Shown here: positions 42,536 to 51,662 of the stretch, in pieces | Position numbering within the stretch: position 1 is the stretch's first letter | Layout of the letters: the number at the start of each line of letters is the position of its first letter | NCBI RefSeq assembly: GCF_003402575.1 | Contig: NZ_BGZJ01000001.1 | Location: 930,001 to 994,000 of the forward strand | DNA length: 64,000 bases | DNA from: Mesosutterella multiformis | GTDB lineage: Bacteria; Pseudomonadota; Gammaproteobacteria; Burkholderiales; Burkholderiaceae_F | Reading direction: 5' to 3' | Notes under the pieces: generated by a model | What the model was told of the DNA's origin: nothing | Database searches by the model: none | What the model saw: only the letters and a program-made list of their open reading frames with translations | Position numbers and translations under genes: made by a program

Positions 42536-43312
42536 TCAGGGCTCGAGACTGATATCGTCGTCGTAATTTCCGGCATCAGCCGCAGCGGGCTGTCCTGAGA
42601 CAATGGCGCGCAGCCCTGAGGCATTCAGAATCTGGACGTGCTTCTGGTTCACCTGAATCAGTCCGTCGTGCGAGAAGCGGGAAAGCACGCGGCTCACGGT
42701 TTCCAGCTTCAGACCGAGGTAGGAGCCGATCTCGGCGCGCGTCATGCGGAGCACGAATTCACTGCGGCTGTATCCACGGGCCTCGAATCGCTGCGAGAGA
42801 TTGAGGAGAAAAGCCGCCAGACGTTCCTCAGCGTGCATGGAGCCAAGAAGCAGCATGATGCCGTGCTGCCGGACGATCTCACGCGACAGAATCTTGTGGA
42901 AATGGGCCCCCATCGAGCGGAGAGACGTTGTGACGTCCAGCACCCGGTCATAGGGCAGAACGCACACTTCGGTGTCCTCCAGGGCGATGACATCGCAGGA
43001 GTGGACATCGCTCGCGATGCCGTCGAGACCGATCATCTCGCCAGCCATATGGAAAGCGATGACCTGTTCCCGCCCGTCGCTCGACATTACCGTGCTCTTC
43101 AGGAAGCCGAGGCGGATTGCGTAAAGGCAGTCGAAATGGTCCGCCGCGCGGTAAAGCGCTTCTCCCCGCTTGATTCTCTTGCGGGTCGTGACCATGTCCT
43201 CAATGCGTTCAATTTCCTTGAGCGACAGCCGGAGCGGTAGGCAGAGTTCCCGCAGATTGCAGTTGGAACAAGCAACTCGAAGAGTCGACAAAGAAATGTT
43301 TGGAGTTGTCAT
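42536..43312 (-). CDS. fnr: FNR oxygen-sensing transcription regulator
   Basis: CRP-family activator of anaerobic metabolism with an oxygen-labile [4Fe-4S] cluster. ATG at 43312 (MTTPNISLSTLRVACSNC) gives 258 residues. Cluster ligands are Cys15, Cys18, Cys24 and Cys117 (EDTEVCVLPYD); the C-x2-C-x5-C spacing and the 93-residue gap to the fourth Cys are identical to E. coli FNR (20, 23, 29, 122). The sensory beta-roll has VIAFHMAGEMIGLDGI; the dimer helix has LLLGSMHAEERLAAFLLNLSQ. The recognition helix LETVSRVLSRF keeps the E-xx-SR pattern that reads TTGAT-type sites. Divergent from hemN, whose promoter has a matching site. Confidence 0.95.
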   Translation of the reverse strand: MTTPNISLSTLRVACSNCNLRELCLPLRLSLKEIERIEDMVTTRKRIKRGEALYRAADHFDCLYAIRLGFLKSTVMSSDGREQVIAFHMAGEMIGLDGIASDVHSCDVIALEDTEVCVLPYDRVLDVTTSLRSMGAHFHKILSREIVRQHGIMLLLGSMHAEERLAAFLLNLSQRFEARGYSRSEFVLRMTRAEIGSYLGLKLETVSRVLSRFSHDGLIQVNQKHVQILNASGLRAIVSGQPAAADAGNYDDDISLEP

Positions 43313-43465
43313 CAGAGATGAATACCAGATTAAAAACAAGGGGCTTCAGCACTGCTCAGAGCCTGGTCATACTCATATAAGCTCGGATCAGTACAATGCA
43401 CATATTCCTGAAGAAGACCTGCGATAAATACCTACAAAAAAGCCTGGACGGTGTCGTTTTTGTTT

Positions 43466-43479
43466 TTGACGCTAGTCAA
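43466..43479. promoter_or_regulatory. FNR-type operator and promoter of hemN
   Basis: TTGAC-GCTA-GTCAA is a perfect palindrome close to the FNR consensus TTGAT-N4-ATCAA. An AATAAT -10 element at 43499-43504 would start transcription near 43511-43514, placing the site at about -39 to -41.5, the class II activator position. fnr itself begins 154 bases away on the other strand, so autoregulation is possible too. Confidence 0.7.
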
Positions 43480-43551
43480 GCAACTGGAACATAGTGGCAA
43501 TAATATCAGGATCTTCTAACCTAGGTCATGCATTTTTTTGGAGATACCTGC

Positions 43552-44952
43552 ATGAGTGATCTTTCTGCTAGCGGCGTTGAACTGCCGGACCTTGATTTAC
43601 TGAAAAAATTTGACATCCCGGCTCCCCGCTATACCTCATATCCGACAGCTGACCGCTTTACTTCGGCGCTTACCGCCGAGGATTACGAAGAAGCTCTCCG
43701 GAACCGCGAGAACGAAAAGAATAAGCGGGCGCTCTCCGTCTATGTTCACATTCCTTTCTGTAATGACGTCTGCTACTACTGCGGCTGCAACAAGATCGTG
43801 ACGCGTGATCACGACCGCGCCACGGGCTATCTCGATGTCATCGCTAAGGAAGCCGATCTCGTAAAGCAGCACCTCACGGGTGACACCGAGATTGAGCAGC
43901 TGCATTTCGGCGGCGGCACGCCGACCTTCCTCACGAATGAAGAGCTGGAACGCGTGATGTCTATCATCCGCACCCGCTTCCCGCTGCAGAAAGGCGGGGA
44001 GTTCTCTATCGAAGTGGATCCCCGCTGCTGCCCGAAGGATAAGGTTGAGAAGCTGGCTGAGCTTGGCCTCAACCGCATGAGCCTTGGTGTCCAGGATCTG
44101 AATCCCGACGTGCAGAAGGCCGTGAACCGTATTCAGCCCTACGAACTCGTTCGTGACACCGTGAACAATGCCCGGGCCGCAGGTTTCCATTCGGTCAATA
44201 TGGATCTCATTTACGGCCTTCCGAAGCAGACCCGCGAGAGCTTTGCTGAGACGATCGATAAGGTGATCGAAATGTCGCCTGACCGTATCGCGCTCTACCA
44301 CTACGCGCATCTCCCGAATCACTTCAAGCCCCAGCGCATGATCCTTAACGCCGATCTGCCGTCGACTCTCACCAAGGTCGAGATCATGTTTGACGCGATC
44401 CGCCGTCTCACCGCGAATGGCTACCGCTATATCGGCATGGACCACTTCGCGAAGGAAAACGATCCGCTTTCCATCGCTCAGAAGAACGGCACGCTGCAGC
44501 GGAACTTCCAGGGCTATTCAACCCGCGCTGACTGCGACATGGTGGCGCTCGGCGCCTCTTCCATTTCGAAGGTCGGCAGGATTTATGCCTGCAACCCGCG
44601 CGATATCGAACCGTACTATGACGCGATCAACAAAGGCCGCCTCGCGACGGTCCGCGGCTTCCGCCTCTCTGATGAGGATGAGCTCCGTTACTGGGTCATC
44701 ATGCGGATCATGTGCCAGTTCGAGCTCGTGAAGTCCGAAGTGGAGCAGAAGTTCGGCATTGATTTCGACAAGACCTTCGCCTGGGAGCTGAAGCATCTCG
44801 CCCACTATGAGAAGCATGAGCTCGTGGAGCTTCATCCGGACCGCATCGTCGTGTCCCCGAAGGGGAAGATCTTTGTGCGGGCGGTGGCCATGCAGTTTGA
44901 CCGTTATCTGCGCGAGTCTGACCGCGCGGGCGGCTACTCGACGATTGCCTGA
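43552..44952 (+). CDS. hemN: Oxygen-independent coproporphyrinogen III oxidase HemN
   Basis: Radical SAM enzyme converting coproporphyrinogen III to protoporphyrinogen IX without oxygen. ATG 43552 is chosen (TGGAGA ten bases upstream); an ATG eight codons earlier is in frame. 466 residues. The cluster motif is VHIPFCNDVCYYCGCNK (Cys70, Cys74, Cys77, plus Cys79 as in HemN). FGGGTPTFL, SIEVDPR, GLNRMSLGVQDLNP and VNMDLIYGLPKQT follow. The N-terminal PRYTSYPTADRF is the HemN-specific trip-wire region, distinguishing it from HemW. It supplies heme for anaerobic respiration and sits under a likely FNR promoter. Confidence 0.96.
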   Translation: MSDLSASGVELPDLDLLKKFDIPAPRYTSYPTADRFTSALTAEDYEEALRNRENEKNKRALSVYVHIPFCNDVCYYCGCNKIVTRDHDRATGYLDVIAKEADLVKQHLTGDTEIEQLHFGGGTPTFLTNEELERVMSIIRTRFPLQKGGEFSIEVDPRCCPKDKVEKLAELGLNRMSLGVQDLNPDVQKAVNRIQPYELVRDTVNNARAAGFHSVNMDLIYGLPKQTRESFAETIDKVIEMSPDRIALYHYAHLPNHFKPQRMILNADLPSTLTKVEIMFDAIRRLTANGYRYIGMDHFAKENDPLSIAQKNGTLQRNFQGYSTRADCDMVALGASSISKVGRIYACNPRDIEPYYDAINKGRLATVRGFRLSDEDELRYWVIMRIMCQFELVKSEVEQKFGIDFDKTFAWELKHLAHYEKHELVELHPDRIVVSPKGKIFVRAVAMQFDRYLRESDRAGGYSTIA

Positions 44953-45012
44953 GGAAGCTCTTCTTAGGAGTTTCTCTCACCGCTCCCACTTCAGGTAACT
45001 GCGCATACGGGT

Positions 45013-45091
45013 TAGAATCAGCGAATTCATTGCTGCGCAGTTTTACCTGCAAAGAAATTACTCTGCGAAGGCGGAAGCTGATTCCGCCTTT
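45013..45091 (+). promoter_or_regulatory. alaS promoter and leader hairpin
   Basis: TAGAAT (45013-45018) after TTCAGG with 17-base spacing is a plausible promoter. The resulting leader of about 85 bases contains AAGGCGGAA (45068-45076) and TTCCGCCTT (45081-45089), a perfect stem with a four-base loop followed by TTC, ending 18-20 bases before the alaS ATG. It could be the hemN terminator or an attenuator for alaS. Confidence 0.5.
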
Positions 45092-45109
45092 TCAATACGG
45101 ACCGTTTTA

Positions 45110-47749
45110 ATGAAATACATGACTGCCTCGGAGATAAGAAACGCTTATCTCCAGTTCTTTCAGAGCAAGGGACATACGATTGTTCCCTCCAGCCCCGTAG
45201 TGCCTGAGGATGACCCGACGCTGCTGTTCACGAATGCTGGCATGAACCAGTTCAAGAACTGCTACCTCGGTATCGAGAAGCGCGAGTACACCCGCGCGAC
45301 GACCAGCCAGAAGTGCATCCGCGCCGGCGGCAAGCATAACGACCTCGATAACGTCGGCTATACCGCCCGTCATCACACGTTCTTTGAGATGCTGGGCAAC
45401 TTCAGCTTCGGCGACTATTTCAAGCAGGACGCTATTCCGTGGGCCTGGGAATTCCTGACGAAGGTTCTCGAGCTGCCGGAAGACCGCCTGTGGGTGACGG
45501 TTTACGTTGATGACGACGAGGCCTACGACATCTGGAACAAGGAAATCGGCATTCCCGCTGAAAGAATCGTCCGTATCGGCGATAACAAGGGCGGCAAGTA
45601 CATGTCCGATAACTTCTGGATGATGGGCGACACGGGCCCCTGCGGTCCCTGCTCCGAGATCTTCTTTGACCGCGGTCCGTCGGTTCAGGGCGGACCTCCG
45701 GGGAGCAAGGATGAGGACGGCGACCGTTACCTGGAAATCTGGAACCTCGTGTTCACCCAGTTCAACCGTGATGCCTCCGGCAAGATGAATCGTCTGCCGC
45801 ATCCGAACATTGATACGGGCATGGGTCTGGAGCGTATCGCTTCCGTGATCCAGAACGTTCCGACGAATTACGACATCGATCTGTTCCGCAATCTGATGGC
45901 TGCCGCTAAGGCCGCTGTTGAAAAGGCCGGAGCTACGGACGTGGAACCCGGTACGCCTTCTCTCAAGGTGATTGCTGACCATATCCGCGCCTGCTCGTTC
46001 GCTATCGCTGACGGCGTGCTGCCGGGCAACGAAGGCCGCGCCTATGTGCTGCGCCGTATCTGCCGCCGCGCCATCCGCCACGGCTACAAGCTCGGTGCCC
46101 GCGCTCCGTTCTTCTACACGCTCGTTGAACCGCTCGCCCGCGAAATGGGTGATGTGTACCCTGAGCTCAACAAGCCGAATATCGCTCAGGTGATCAAGGC
46201 TGAAGAAGAGCGCTTCTTCCTCACGCTCGCGAACGGCATGGAGATTCTCGAAGACGCCATCGCCAAGACGACGAACGGCGTGCTCGACGGCAACGTGGTG
46301 TTCAAGCTCCACGACACGTTCGGCTTCCCGGCTGACCTTACCGCTGACGTCTGCCGTGAAAAGGGCATCAAGGTGGATACGGACGCTTTCGACCGCTCGA
46401 TGGAAGAGCAGCGTGCGAAGGCCCGTGCCGCTGGCAAGTTCAAGATTGCCGCCGGCCTGGTCTACAACGGCCCGACGAACGAATTCCGCGGCTATCAGGA
46501 GCTCCGCACTGAAGGCTGCCGCGTCCTCGCGATTTATAAGGACGGCACCGATGTGACGTCGGCTGAAGCCGGCGATGATGCGGTTCTCGTGTTTGACAAG
46601 ACTCCCTGCTACGCCGAAATGGGCGGCCAGGTGGGTGATCAGGGCGTGGCTGAAAACGCCTCCACGATCGCTCAGATTCTCGACACGATGACGATCAAGG
46701 CCTCCGTGTTCGGCCACAGCTGCCACATTCACGAGGGCTCGGTGCATATCGGCGATATCTTCTCCGTGAGCGTGAACGCTGAACGCCGCGCCGCCATCGC
46801 CCGCAATCACTCCGTGACTCACCTGATGCATAAGGCGCTGCGCACGGTCTGCGGCGCCCACGTTGCCCAGAAGGGCAGCCTGGTAACGCCTGAGATCACG
46901 CGTTTCGACTTCACGCACGATCACCCGGTTACCGCTGAGCAGATTGCGGAAGTGGAACAGCTCGTTAACGAGGAAATCCTCGCCAACGTCCCGACGAAGA
47001 CTGAGGAAATGTCTGTCGAAGACGCGAAGAAGACGGGTGCCACCATGCTGTTCGGCGAGAAGTACGGCAAGGAAGTCCGCGTTGTGTCGATCGGCTCCTC
47101 GAAGGAGCTCTGCGGCGGCACGCACGTTGCCCGTACGGGTGACATTGGTTCCTTCAAGATCATTTCCGAAGCGGGTATTTCGGCCGGCGTCCGCCGTATC
47201 GAAGCCGTGACCGGTATGAACGTGCTCCACGTCCTGCAGCAGAAGACCGCTCTTGTGAGCGAACTCCAGCAGAACTTCCGCGGCGTGAAGGAATCCGAGC
47301 TGCCTGAGAAGGTGAGCGCCTGCATTGAGCAGATCCACTCGCTCGAGAAAGAAGTCGCCTCGCTCCAGGCGAAGATCGCCGCGAGCGCGAGCTCTGACAT
47401 CGCTGAAAACGCCCGCGAAGTGAATGGCGTCAAGGTGGTGGCGGTCTCTGTGGACGGTGCCGATGCCAACGCGCTCCGCGAAATGGCTGATAAGCTCCGC
47501 GATAAGCTCCACAGCGCTGTTGTGGTTCTCGCCACGAAGGATGGTGCCAAGCTCCAGCTCTGCGCCGGTGTCACGCCTGATCTCGTGAAGAAGGGACTGA
47601 AGGCCGGTGAACTCGTGAAGTTCGTCGCGGCTCAGGTCGGCGGCAAGGGAGGCGGAAAGCCTGACTTCGCCATGGCCGGCGGTTCCGATGCTGAAGCTCT
47701 GCCGAAGGCTCTTGAGTCTGTCTACGGCTGGGTCGGCGAACGCGCCTGA
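45110..47749 (+). CDS. alaS: Alanyl-tRNA synthetase
   Basis: Class II synthetase charging tRNA-Ala, with editing of mischarged Ser/Gly. 879 residues, standard. ATG at 45110 ([20 protein letters not shown]); an ATG three codons later is possible. Aminoacylation core motifs: [51 protein letters not shown]. The editing domain has the zinc-binding [14 protein letters not shown] (HxxxH) and [18 protein letters not shown] (Cys...His). The C-terminal C-Ala domain ends [20 protein letters not shown]. It is followed by tusA after 15 bases and seems highly expressed from its codon bias. Confidence 0.97.
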   Translation: MKYMTASEIRNAYLQFFQSKGHTIVPSSPVVPEDDPTLLFTNAGMNQFKNCYLGIEKREYTRATTSQKCIRAGGKHNDLDNVGYTARHHTFFEMLGNFSFGDYFKQDAIPWAWEFLTKVLELPEDRLWVTVYVDDDEAYDIWNKEIGIPAERIVRIGDNKGGKYMSDNFWMMGDTGPCGPCSEIFFDRGPSVQGGPPGSKDEDGDRYLEIWNLVFTQFNRDASGKMNRLPHPNIDTGMGLERIASVIQNVPTNYDIDLFRNLMAAAKAAVEKAGATDVEPGTPSLKVIADHIRACSFAIADGVLPGNEGRAYVLRRICRRAIRHGYKLGARAPFFYTLVEPLAREMGDVYPELNKPNIAQVIKAEEERFFLTLANGMEILEDAIAKTTNGVLDGNVVFKLHDTFGFPADLTADVCREKGIKVDTDAFDRSMEEQRAKARAAGKFKIAAGLVYNGPTNEFRGYQELRTEGCRVLAIYKDGTDVTSAEAGDDAVLVFDKTPCYAEMGGQVGDQGVAENASTIAQILDTMTIKASVFGHSCHIHEGSVHIGDIFSVSVNAERRAAIARNHSVTHLMHKALRTVCGAHVAQKGSLVTPEITRFDFTHDHPVTAEQIAEVEQLVNEEILANVPTKTEEMSVEDAKKTGATMLFGEKYGKEVRVVSIGSSKELCGGTHVARTGDIGSFKIISEAGISAGVRRIEAVTGMNVLHVLQQKTALVSELQQNFRGVKESELPEKVSACIEQIHSLEKEVASLQAKIAASASSDIAENAREVNGVKVVAVSVDGADANALREMADKLRDKLHSAVVVLATKDGAKLQLCAGVTPDLVKKGLKAGELVKFVAAQVGGKGGGKPDFAMAGGSDAEALPKALESVYGWVGERA

Positions 47750-47764
47750 TCGGAGAGGCAAGGA

Positions 47765-48022
47765 ATGAGTGAAACGGAATCCCGTCTTCATCCCGATCAG
47801 GAGATCTCGGTCGATGGCAAGTGCCCTGAGCCCGTGCTGAAAAGCGCCCGGGCTCTGAGAGGCATGCAGTCAGGAGAAATTCTGAAAGTCATCTGCCTCG
47901 ACCCGGTTTCCGTTCATGACCTGAAGGCGTTTTCTGATCAGACAGGGAACGTGCTTCTCGCTCAGGAAACGGAAGAAGAGGCCGGAGCCGTTCACTACAT
48001 TCACTGGCTGAGAAAACGCTGA
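47765..48022 (+). CDS. tusA: TusA-family sulfurtransferase
   Basis: An 85-residue cytoplasmic sulfur carrier. The family hallmark CPxP is present as VDGKCPEPVLKSARALRGMQ with the persulfide Cys, followed by SGEILKVICLDPVSVHDLKA and the C-terminal HYIHWLRKR. In proteobacteria TusA feeds sulfur to tRNA 2-thiouridine and molybdenum cofactor synthesis. It lies 15 bases after alaS, so it is co-transcribed with it. A strong terminator follows. Confidence 0.9.
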   Translation: MSETESRLHPDQEISVDGKCPEPVLKSARALRGMQSGEILKVICLDPVSVHDLKAFSDQTGNVLLAQETEEEAGAVHYIHWLRKR

Positions 48023-48046
48023 TCAGAAGGCCTTTTCAGCTGAGAT

Positions 48047-48087
48047 ACCCGGATGCTGTTTTTTTGCAGCTTCCGGGTGTTTTTTTA
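48047..48087 (+). terminator. Terminator of alaS-tusA
   Basis: ACCCGGA-TGC pairs with GCA-TCCGGGT (two extra bases bulged on the 3' side) around a T-rich loop and is followed by GTTTTTTTA. Between it and the gyrA promoter (48088-48261) I see no gene, repeat or recognisable RNA. Confidence 0.85.
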
Positions 48088-48261
48088 TCCGCGCCCGGAA
48101 TTCTCCCTGCCGCGCCTCAGATTTCGATCCGCGGATTGCGAAGGAGACTGATAAATAAAAATGGGGACAGGTTAAAAAATCCGAGAATTGCGTTTCAGCC
48201 TCTTCTGGAGCCGTTTTCTTTGGGATTTCAGCCGGTTCTGGCCGGAATGATGAGCCCCATC

Positions 48262-48270
48262 TGTTAAAAT
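48262..48270 (+). promoter_or_regulatory. Extended -10 promoter of gyrA
   Basis: TGTTAAAAT is an extended -10 (TGn plus TAAAAT) 64 bases before the gyrA start codon; the -35 position has no good match, as expected for extended -10 promoters. GTTAAAATTAAC is nearly palindromic. The whole 48023-48333 gap holds only this and the preceding terminator. Confidence 0.55.
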
Positions 48271-48333
48271 TAACCCCAACTTTTTTTGCTTGGCGGCTGC
48301 TTTCCCGGTCCGCCAATTTTCACAGGCTGGTTT

Positions 48334-51300
48334 ATGGCGACAGACGAAAACGAAGGCAAGGCGAATCCGTCTTCCGGAAACAATTCCGGTTCCGAAATGG
48401 TTTCTCAGCTCCAGGAAGATATTCATCAGGTCAATATTTCTGATGAGATGGAGGAGGCCTACCTCAATTACTCGATGAGCGTGCTGGTCGGACGCGCGCT
48501 CCCGGATGCCCGGGACGGTTTCAAGCCGGTTCACCGCCGCGTGCTTTATGCCATGTGGCGACTCGGCAACCGCCACGATGTTCCCTATAAAAAGTCGGCC
48601 CGTGTGGTCGGCGACGTGATCGGTAAGTACCACCCGCACGGTGATACCGCTGTCTATGACACGATCGTCCGTATGGCGCAGCCTTTCTCGCTCCGCTATC
48701 CGCTCGTTGACGGCCATGGCAACTTTGGTACGATCGACCGCGATCCCGCGGCTGCCATGCGTTATACGGAAGTCCGTCTGAGCCGCATCGCCGAAGAGAT
48801 GCTGACTGATATCGACCGTGATACGGTCGATATGACGCCGAACTTCGACGGTACGGAAAAAGAGCCGACGGTGCTGCCTGCCCGTTTCCCGCAGCTGCTT
48901 GTGAATGGCAGCCAGGGTATCGCGGTCGGTATGGCGACGAACATCCCGACGCATAACCTCGGTGAAACCATTGACGCGTGCCTCTACGCCCTGCATCACC
49001 CTGAGGCGAGCGTGGATGATCTGATCCGCTTCCTCCCGGCTCCTGATTTCCCGACCGGCGGCATCATTTTCGGTCTCAGCGGTGTCCGTCAGGCGTACCG
49101 CACCGGCCGCGGCTCCATGCTGATCCGCGCCAAAGTGCACGACGAAACCGACGACAAGGGACACACGTCTATCGTTGTGGACGAGCTTCCCTACATGGTG
49201 AACAAGGCCGAGCTGATCAAGAAGATCGCGGCCCTCCGGAGCGAAAAGAAGATCGACGGCATTGTGGATCTCCGGGACGAGTCCTCAAAGGAAATCCGTA
49301 TCGTGATCGAGCTCCGGCGCGACGCGCATACGGAAGCGGTCCGCAATAACCTCTTCAAGCTGACCGAGCTCCAGACGACCTTTGGTATCAATATGGTGGC
49401 GCTGCTTGACGGCCGCCCGCAGCTGCTGAATCTGAAGCAGCTCGTGAATGCCTTTATCGGCCTGCGCCGCGAAGTGGTTGTGCGCCGGACCCGTTTCCTG
49501 CTTCGTAAGGCCCGTGCGGACGGCCATCTGCAGGAAGGTCTTGCCATCGCGCTGGCGAACATTGATGAGTTCATCGAAATCATCAAGTCGTCCTCTGACC
49601 GCGCCGAGGCCTGTGACCGCCTGATGGGCAAGGGCTGGAACGCGAAGATCGTGAACGAGATGATCGGTTCCGTGGCGGGCAACTACCGCGACTACCGGCC
49701 TCAGGATGTGGAACCGAACAGCGGCTTCCGCGCGGATGGCCTCTACTGGCTCTCCCGCGTGCAGACTGAACGCATTCTCGATATGCGTCTCCAGACTCTC
49801 ACCGCGACGCAGCAGGAAAGCATCATTGCCGCCTATAAGGAACTCTGCGCCCAGATTGCCGACTACCTCGACATTCTTGCGAAGGATGAGCGTGTGGTGA
49901 AGATCATCGCTGATGACCTTCTCTACATCAAGGAAAAGTATGGCGATGCCCGCCGCTCGCAGATCGATCCTTCCGGCGATCCGGATTTTGATGAACTCGA
50001 TCTGATTCCGAGAAAGGATGTCGTCGTTACGCTTAGCCGCGACGGTTACATCAAGAGTCAGGACCTTTCTGACTACCAGGCGCAGCATCGCGGCGGAATG
50101 GGACGTAATTCCGGCAAGCTCCGGGATGAAGATGCCGGCGATCAGCTGATTGTCGCGAGCACGCATGATCAGATCATGTGCTTCACGAATCTCGGCAGAC
50201 TCTACCTGATCAACCACGCCTATATGGTGCCGGCCGGCAGCGCGGGCTCCAAAGGACGCCCGATCCAGAATCTGATTTCGCTCCAGCAGTACGAGCAGGA
50301 TGATGGCAACGGCGGTAAGGAAATGGCGCTCGAACGTGTGACGAACATCCTGTCGATTCCGACCCCGGATGACAGTCACTGCGTCTTCTTCGCCACGGCC
50401 CGTCTGCCGGTGAGGAATCAGCTCCTGAGACTGAACCGCGATGAAGTGAAGCTCGAGGAACTGCCTGAGGATGTGCGTGAATCGATCCGCACGGATGTCT
50501 GCTCTGACCGGGATGAAATGCCGGGACTTCCGGATGAAAAGTGGCGTCAGCTTTCGCTCACGGATCTTCCGATCTGTGTGCAGACCGAGCTGAAAGAACT
50601 GACCGGGTGGGACACGCCTGAGAAGGAAGAAGAGCGCCGCGCGAAGAAGAACAGCAAGACCTGGAGCATGATGAATGTTCAGGATCTTTCGGAAGATATT
50701 CAGAGCCAGGCCCGCACGATCTGCGACAAGGCGCTGAATGATCTCGCGGCAAAACACGGCGCTGAATGGGATGCCGTGACGCTTGGCGATCTCCCTGCAA
50801 AGGCCAGAAACGCTGCCCGCGAGGCCTTCCGTCTCACGCTGCTCAGTGACTTCGCCCGCGAGCATTTTGTCTTCTTCGCCACCGCCCGCGGTGTTGTGAA
50901 GAAGGTGCCGCTCAGTGAATTCTCGAAGGTCCAGAACGGCGGCACGTCAGCGATCACTCTGGATGAAGGTGACGTGCTGATCGGAGCGGATCTGACAGAT
51001 GGCGCCCACAGCGTGATGCTCTTCTCGGACGCTGGCAAGGCGCTTCGCTTCGATGAAAACGAAGTGCGTCCGATGGGCCGCACGGCCCGCGGTGTCGGCG
51101 GCATGAAGATCCGTCCTGAAGACAGGATCATCGCGATGATCGTCGCCAATGACGAAGGCCAGATGGTGCTCACCGCGACAGAAAACGGTTACGGCAAGCG
51201 CACTCCGATCGCCGAGTACACGATGCATGGCCGCAACACGATGGGCATGATCGCCATCGCGACCACGGAGCGCAATGGCAAGGTCGTGGCAGCCTGCCTG

Positions 51301-51567
51301 GTTGATGAGAATGATGAAGTCATTCTTCTCACGAAGAAGGGCAAGCTTGTCCGTATTCCGGTCTGCGATATCCGCATCTGCTCCCGCGCGACGCAGGGTG
51401 TGAAGCTCGTCAATCTGAAGGATGATGATCTGGTGAGCGTGACCCCGGTGAAGGATCAGGGCGGGGACGATGCTGAGCCTGCTCCTGAGGGAGATGATGG
51501 CGAGGGGTCGGAAGACGGTCCGGAGGATCCGTCCCCGGAAGAGACTCCGTCGCTTGACGATCTCTGA
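48334..51567 (+). CDS. gyrA: DNA gyrase subunit A with an inserted C-terminal-domain module
   Basis: Breakage-reunion subunit of DNA gyrase. ATG 48334 gives 1077 residues; E. coli GyrA has 875. The N-terminal 59-kDa part is orthodox: [40 protein letters not shown] and catalytic Tyr144 ([10 protein letters not shown]). Position 105, equal to Ser83 of E. coli, is Thr, and Asp109 (Asp87) is kept. The C-terminal pinwheel has a modified GyrA box QHRGGMG (584-590). After blade two there is an insert of about 160 residues (about 678-838) flanked by HCVFFATAR and HFVFFATAR, then the remaining blades resume normally ([29 protein letters not shown]). The tail is very acidic. It precedes the serC-rpsA cluster. 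Confidence 0.96.
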   Translation: MATDENEGKANPSSGNNSGSEMVSQLQEDIHQVNISDEMEEAYLNYSMSVLVGRALPDARDGFKPVHRRVLYAMWRLGNRHDVPYKKSARVVGDVIGKYHPHGDTAVYDTIVRMAQPFSLRYPLVDGHGNFGTIDRDPAAAMRYTEVRLSRIAEEMLTDIDRDTVDMTPNFDGTEKEPTVLPARFPQLLVNGSQGIAVGMATNIPTHNLGETIDACLYALHHPEASVDDLIRFLPAPDFPTGGIIFGLSGVRQAYRTGRGSMLIRAKVHDETDDKGHTSIVVDELPYMVNKAELIKKIAALRSEKKIDGIVDLRDESSKEIRIVIELRRDAHTEAVRNNLFKLTELQTTFGINMVALLDGRPQLLNLKQLVNAFIGLRREVVVRRTRFLLRKARADGHLQEGLAIALANIDEFIEIIKSSSDRAEACDRLMGKGWNAKIVNEMIGSVAGNYRDYRPQDVEPNSGFRADGLYWLSRVQTERILDMRLQTLTATQQESIIAAYKELCAQIADYLDILAKDERVVKIIADDLLYIKEKYGDARRSQIDPSGDPDFDELDLIPRKDVVVTLSRDGYIKSQDLSDYQAQHRGGMGRNSGKLRDEDAGDQLIVASTHDQIMCFTNLGRLYLINHAYMVPAGSAGSKGRPIQNLISLQQYEQDDGNGGKEMALERVTNILSIPTPDDSHCVFFATARLPVRNQLLRLNRDEVKLEELPEDVRESIRTDVCSDRDEMPGLPDEKWRQLSLTDLPICVQTELKELTGWDTPEKEEERRAKKNSKTWSMMNVQDLSEDIQSQARTICDKALNDLAAKHGAEWDAVTLGDLPAKARNAAREAFRLTLLSDFAREHFVFFATARGVVKKVPLSEFSKVQNGGTSAITLDEGDVLIGADLTDGAHSVMLFSDAGKALRFDENEVRPMGRTARGVGGMKIRPEDRIIAMIVANDEGQMVLTATENGYGKRTPIAEYTMHGRNTMGMIAIATTERNGKVVAACLVDENDEVILLTKKGKLVRIPVCDIRICSRATQGVKLVNLKDDDLVSVTPVKDQGGDDAEPAPEGDDGEGSEDGPEDPSPEETPSLDDL
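50359..50847 (+). other. Helical-repeat insertion within the GyrA C-terminal domain
   Basis: Codons about 676-838 have no counterpart in E. coli GyrA. The insert contains four imperfect copies of W-x3-[STN]-[LV]-x-D-L-P-x2-V-[QR]-x3-[KR], centred on Leu710, Leu745, Leu785 and Leu820, that is 35-40 residues apart. The first copy lacks the Trp. Between copies two and three lies a charged stretch, [13 protein letters not shown]. It is continuous with the GyrA reading frame. Confidence 0.85.
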
Positions 51568-51590
51568 TCCGGTTCAGGTATAAAAGAGAA

Positions 51591-51621
51591 GGAAGGGAAT
51601 GCTCCTGCGGCATTCCCTTCC
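51591..51621 (+). other. Hairpin without U-tract between gyrA and serC
   Basis: GGAAGGGAATGC and GCATTCCCTTCC form a perfect 12-base stem with a seven-base loop, but the following sequence (GGCACTTC) has no T-run. Better read as an mRNA processing/stability element or a partial attenuator. A possible serC promoter (TTGACG at 51554, TATAAA at 51579, 19-base spacer) lies just before it. Confidence 0.5.
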
Positions 51622-51662
51622 GGCACTTCAAGCAGGAAAAATTCAGTTTTAGGAGTCAGAGA

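Noticed and set aside
45107-47791. 894-codon open frame on the strand opposite alaS
   Set aside because: It mirrors alaS almost exactly. Long antisense frames over strongly codon-biased genes arise because the few preferred codons rarely give stops in that phase. The predicted protein has no recognisable domain.
48023-48316. 97-codon minus-strand open frame between tusA and gyrA
   Set aside because: It spans the tusA terminator and gyrA promoter, has no ribosome site, and its composition is that of a chance frame.
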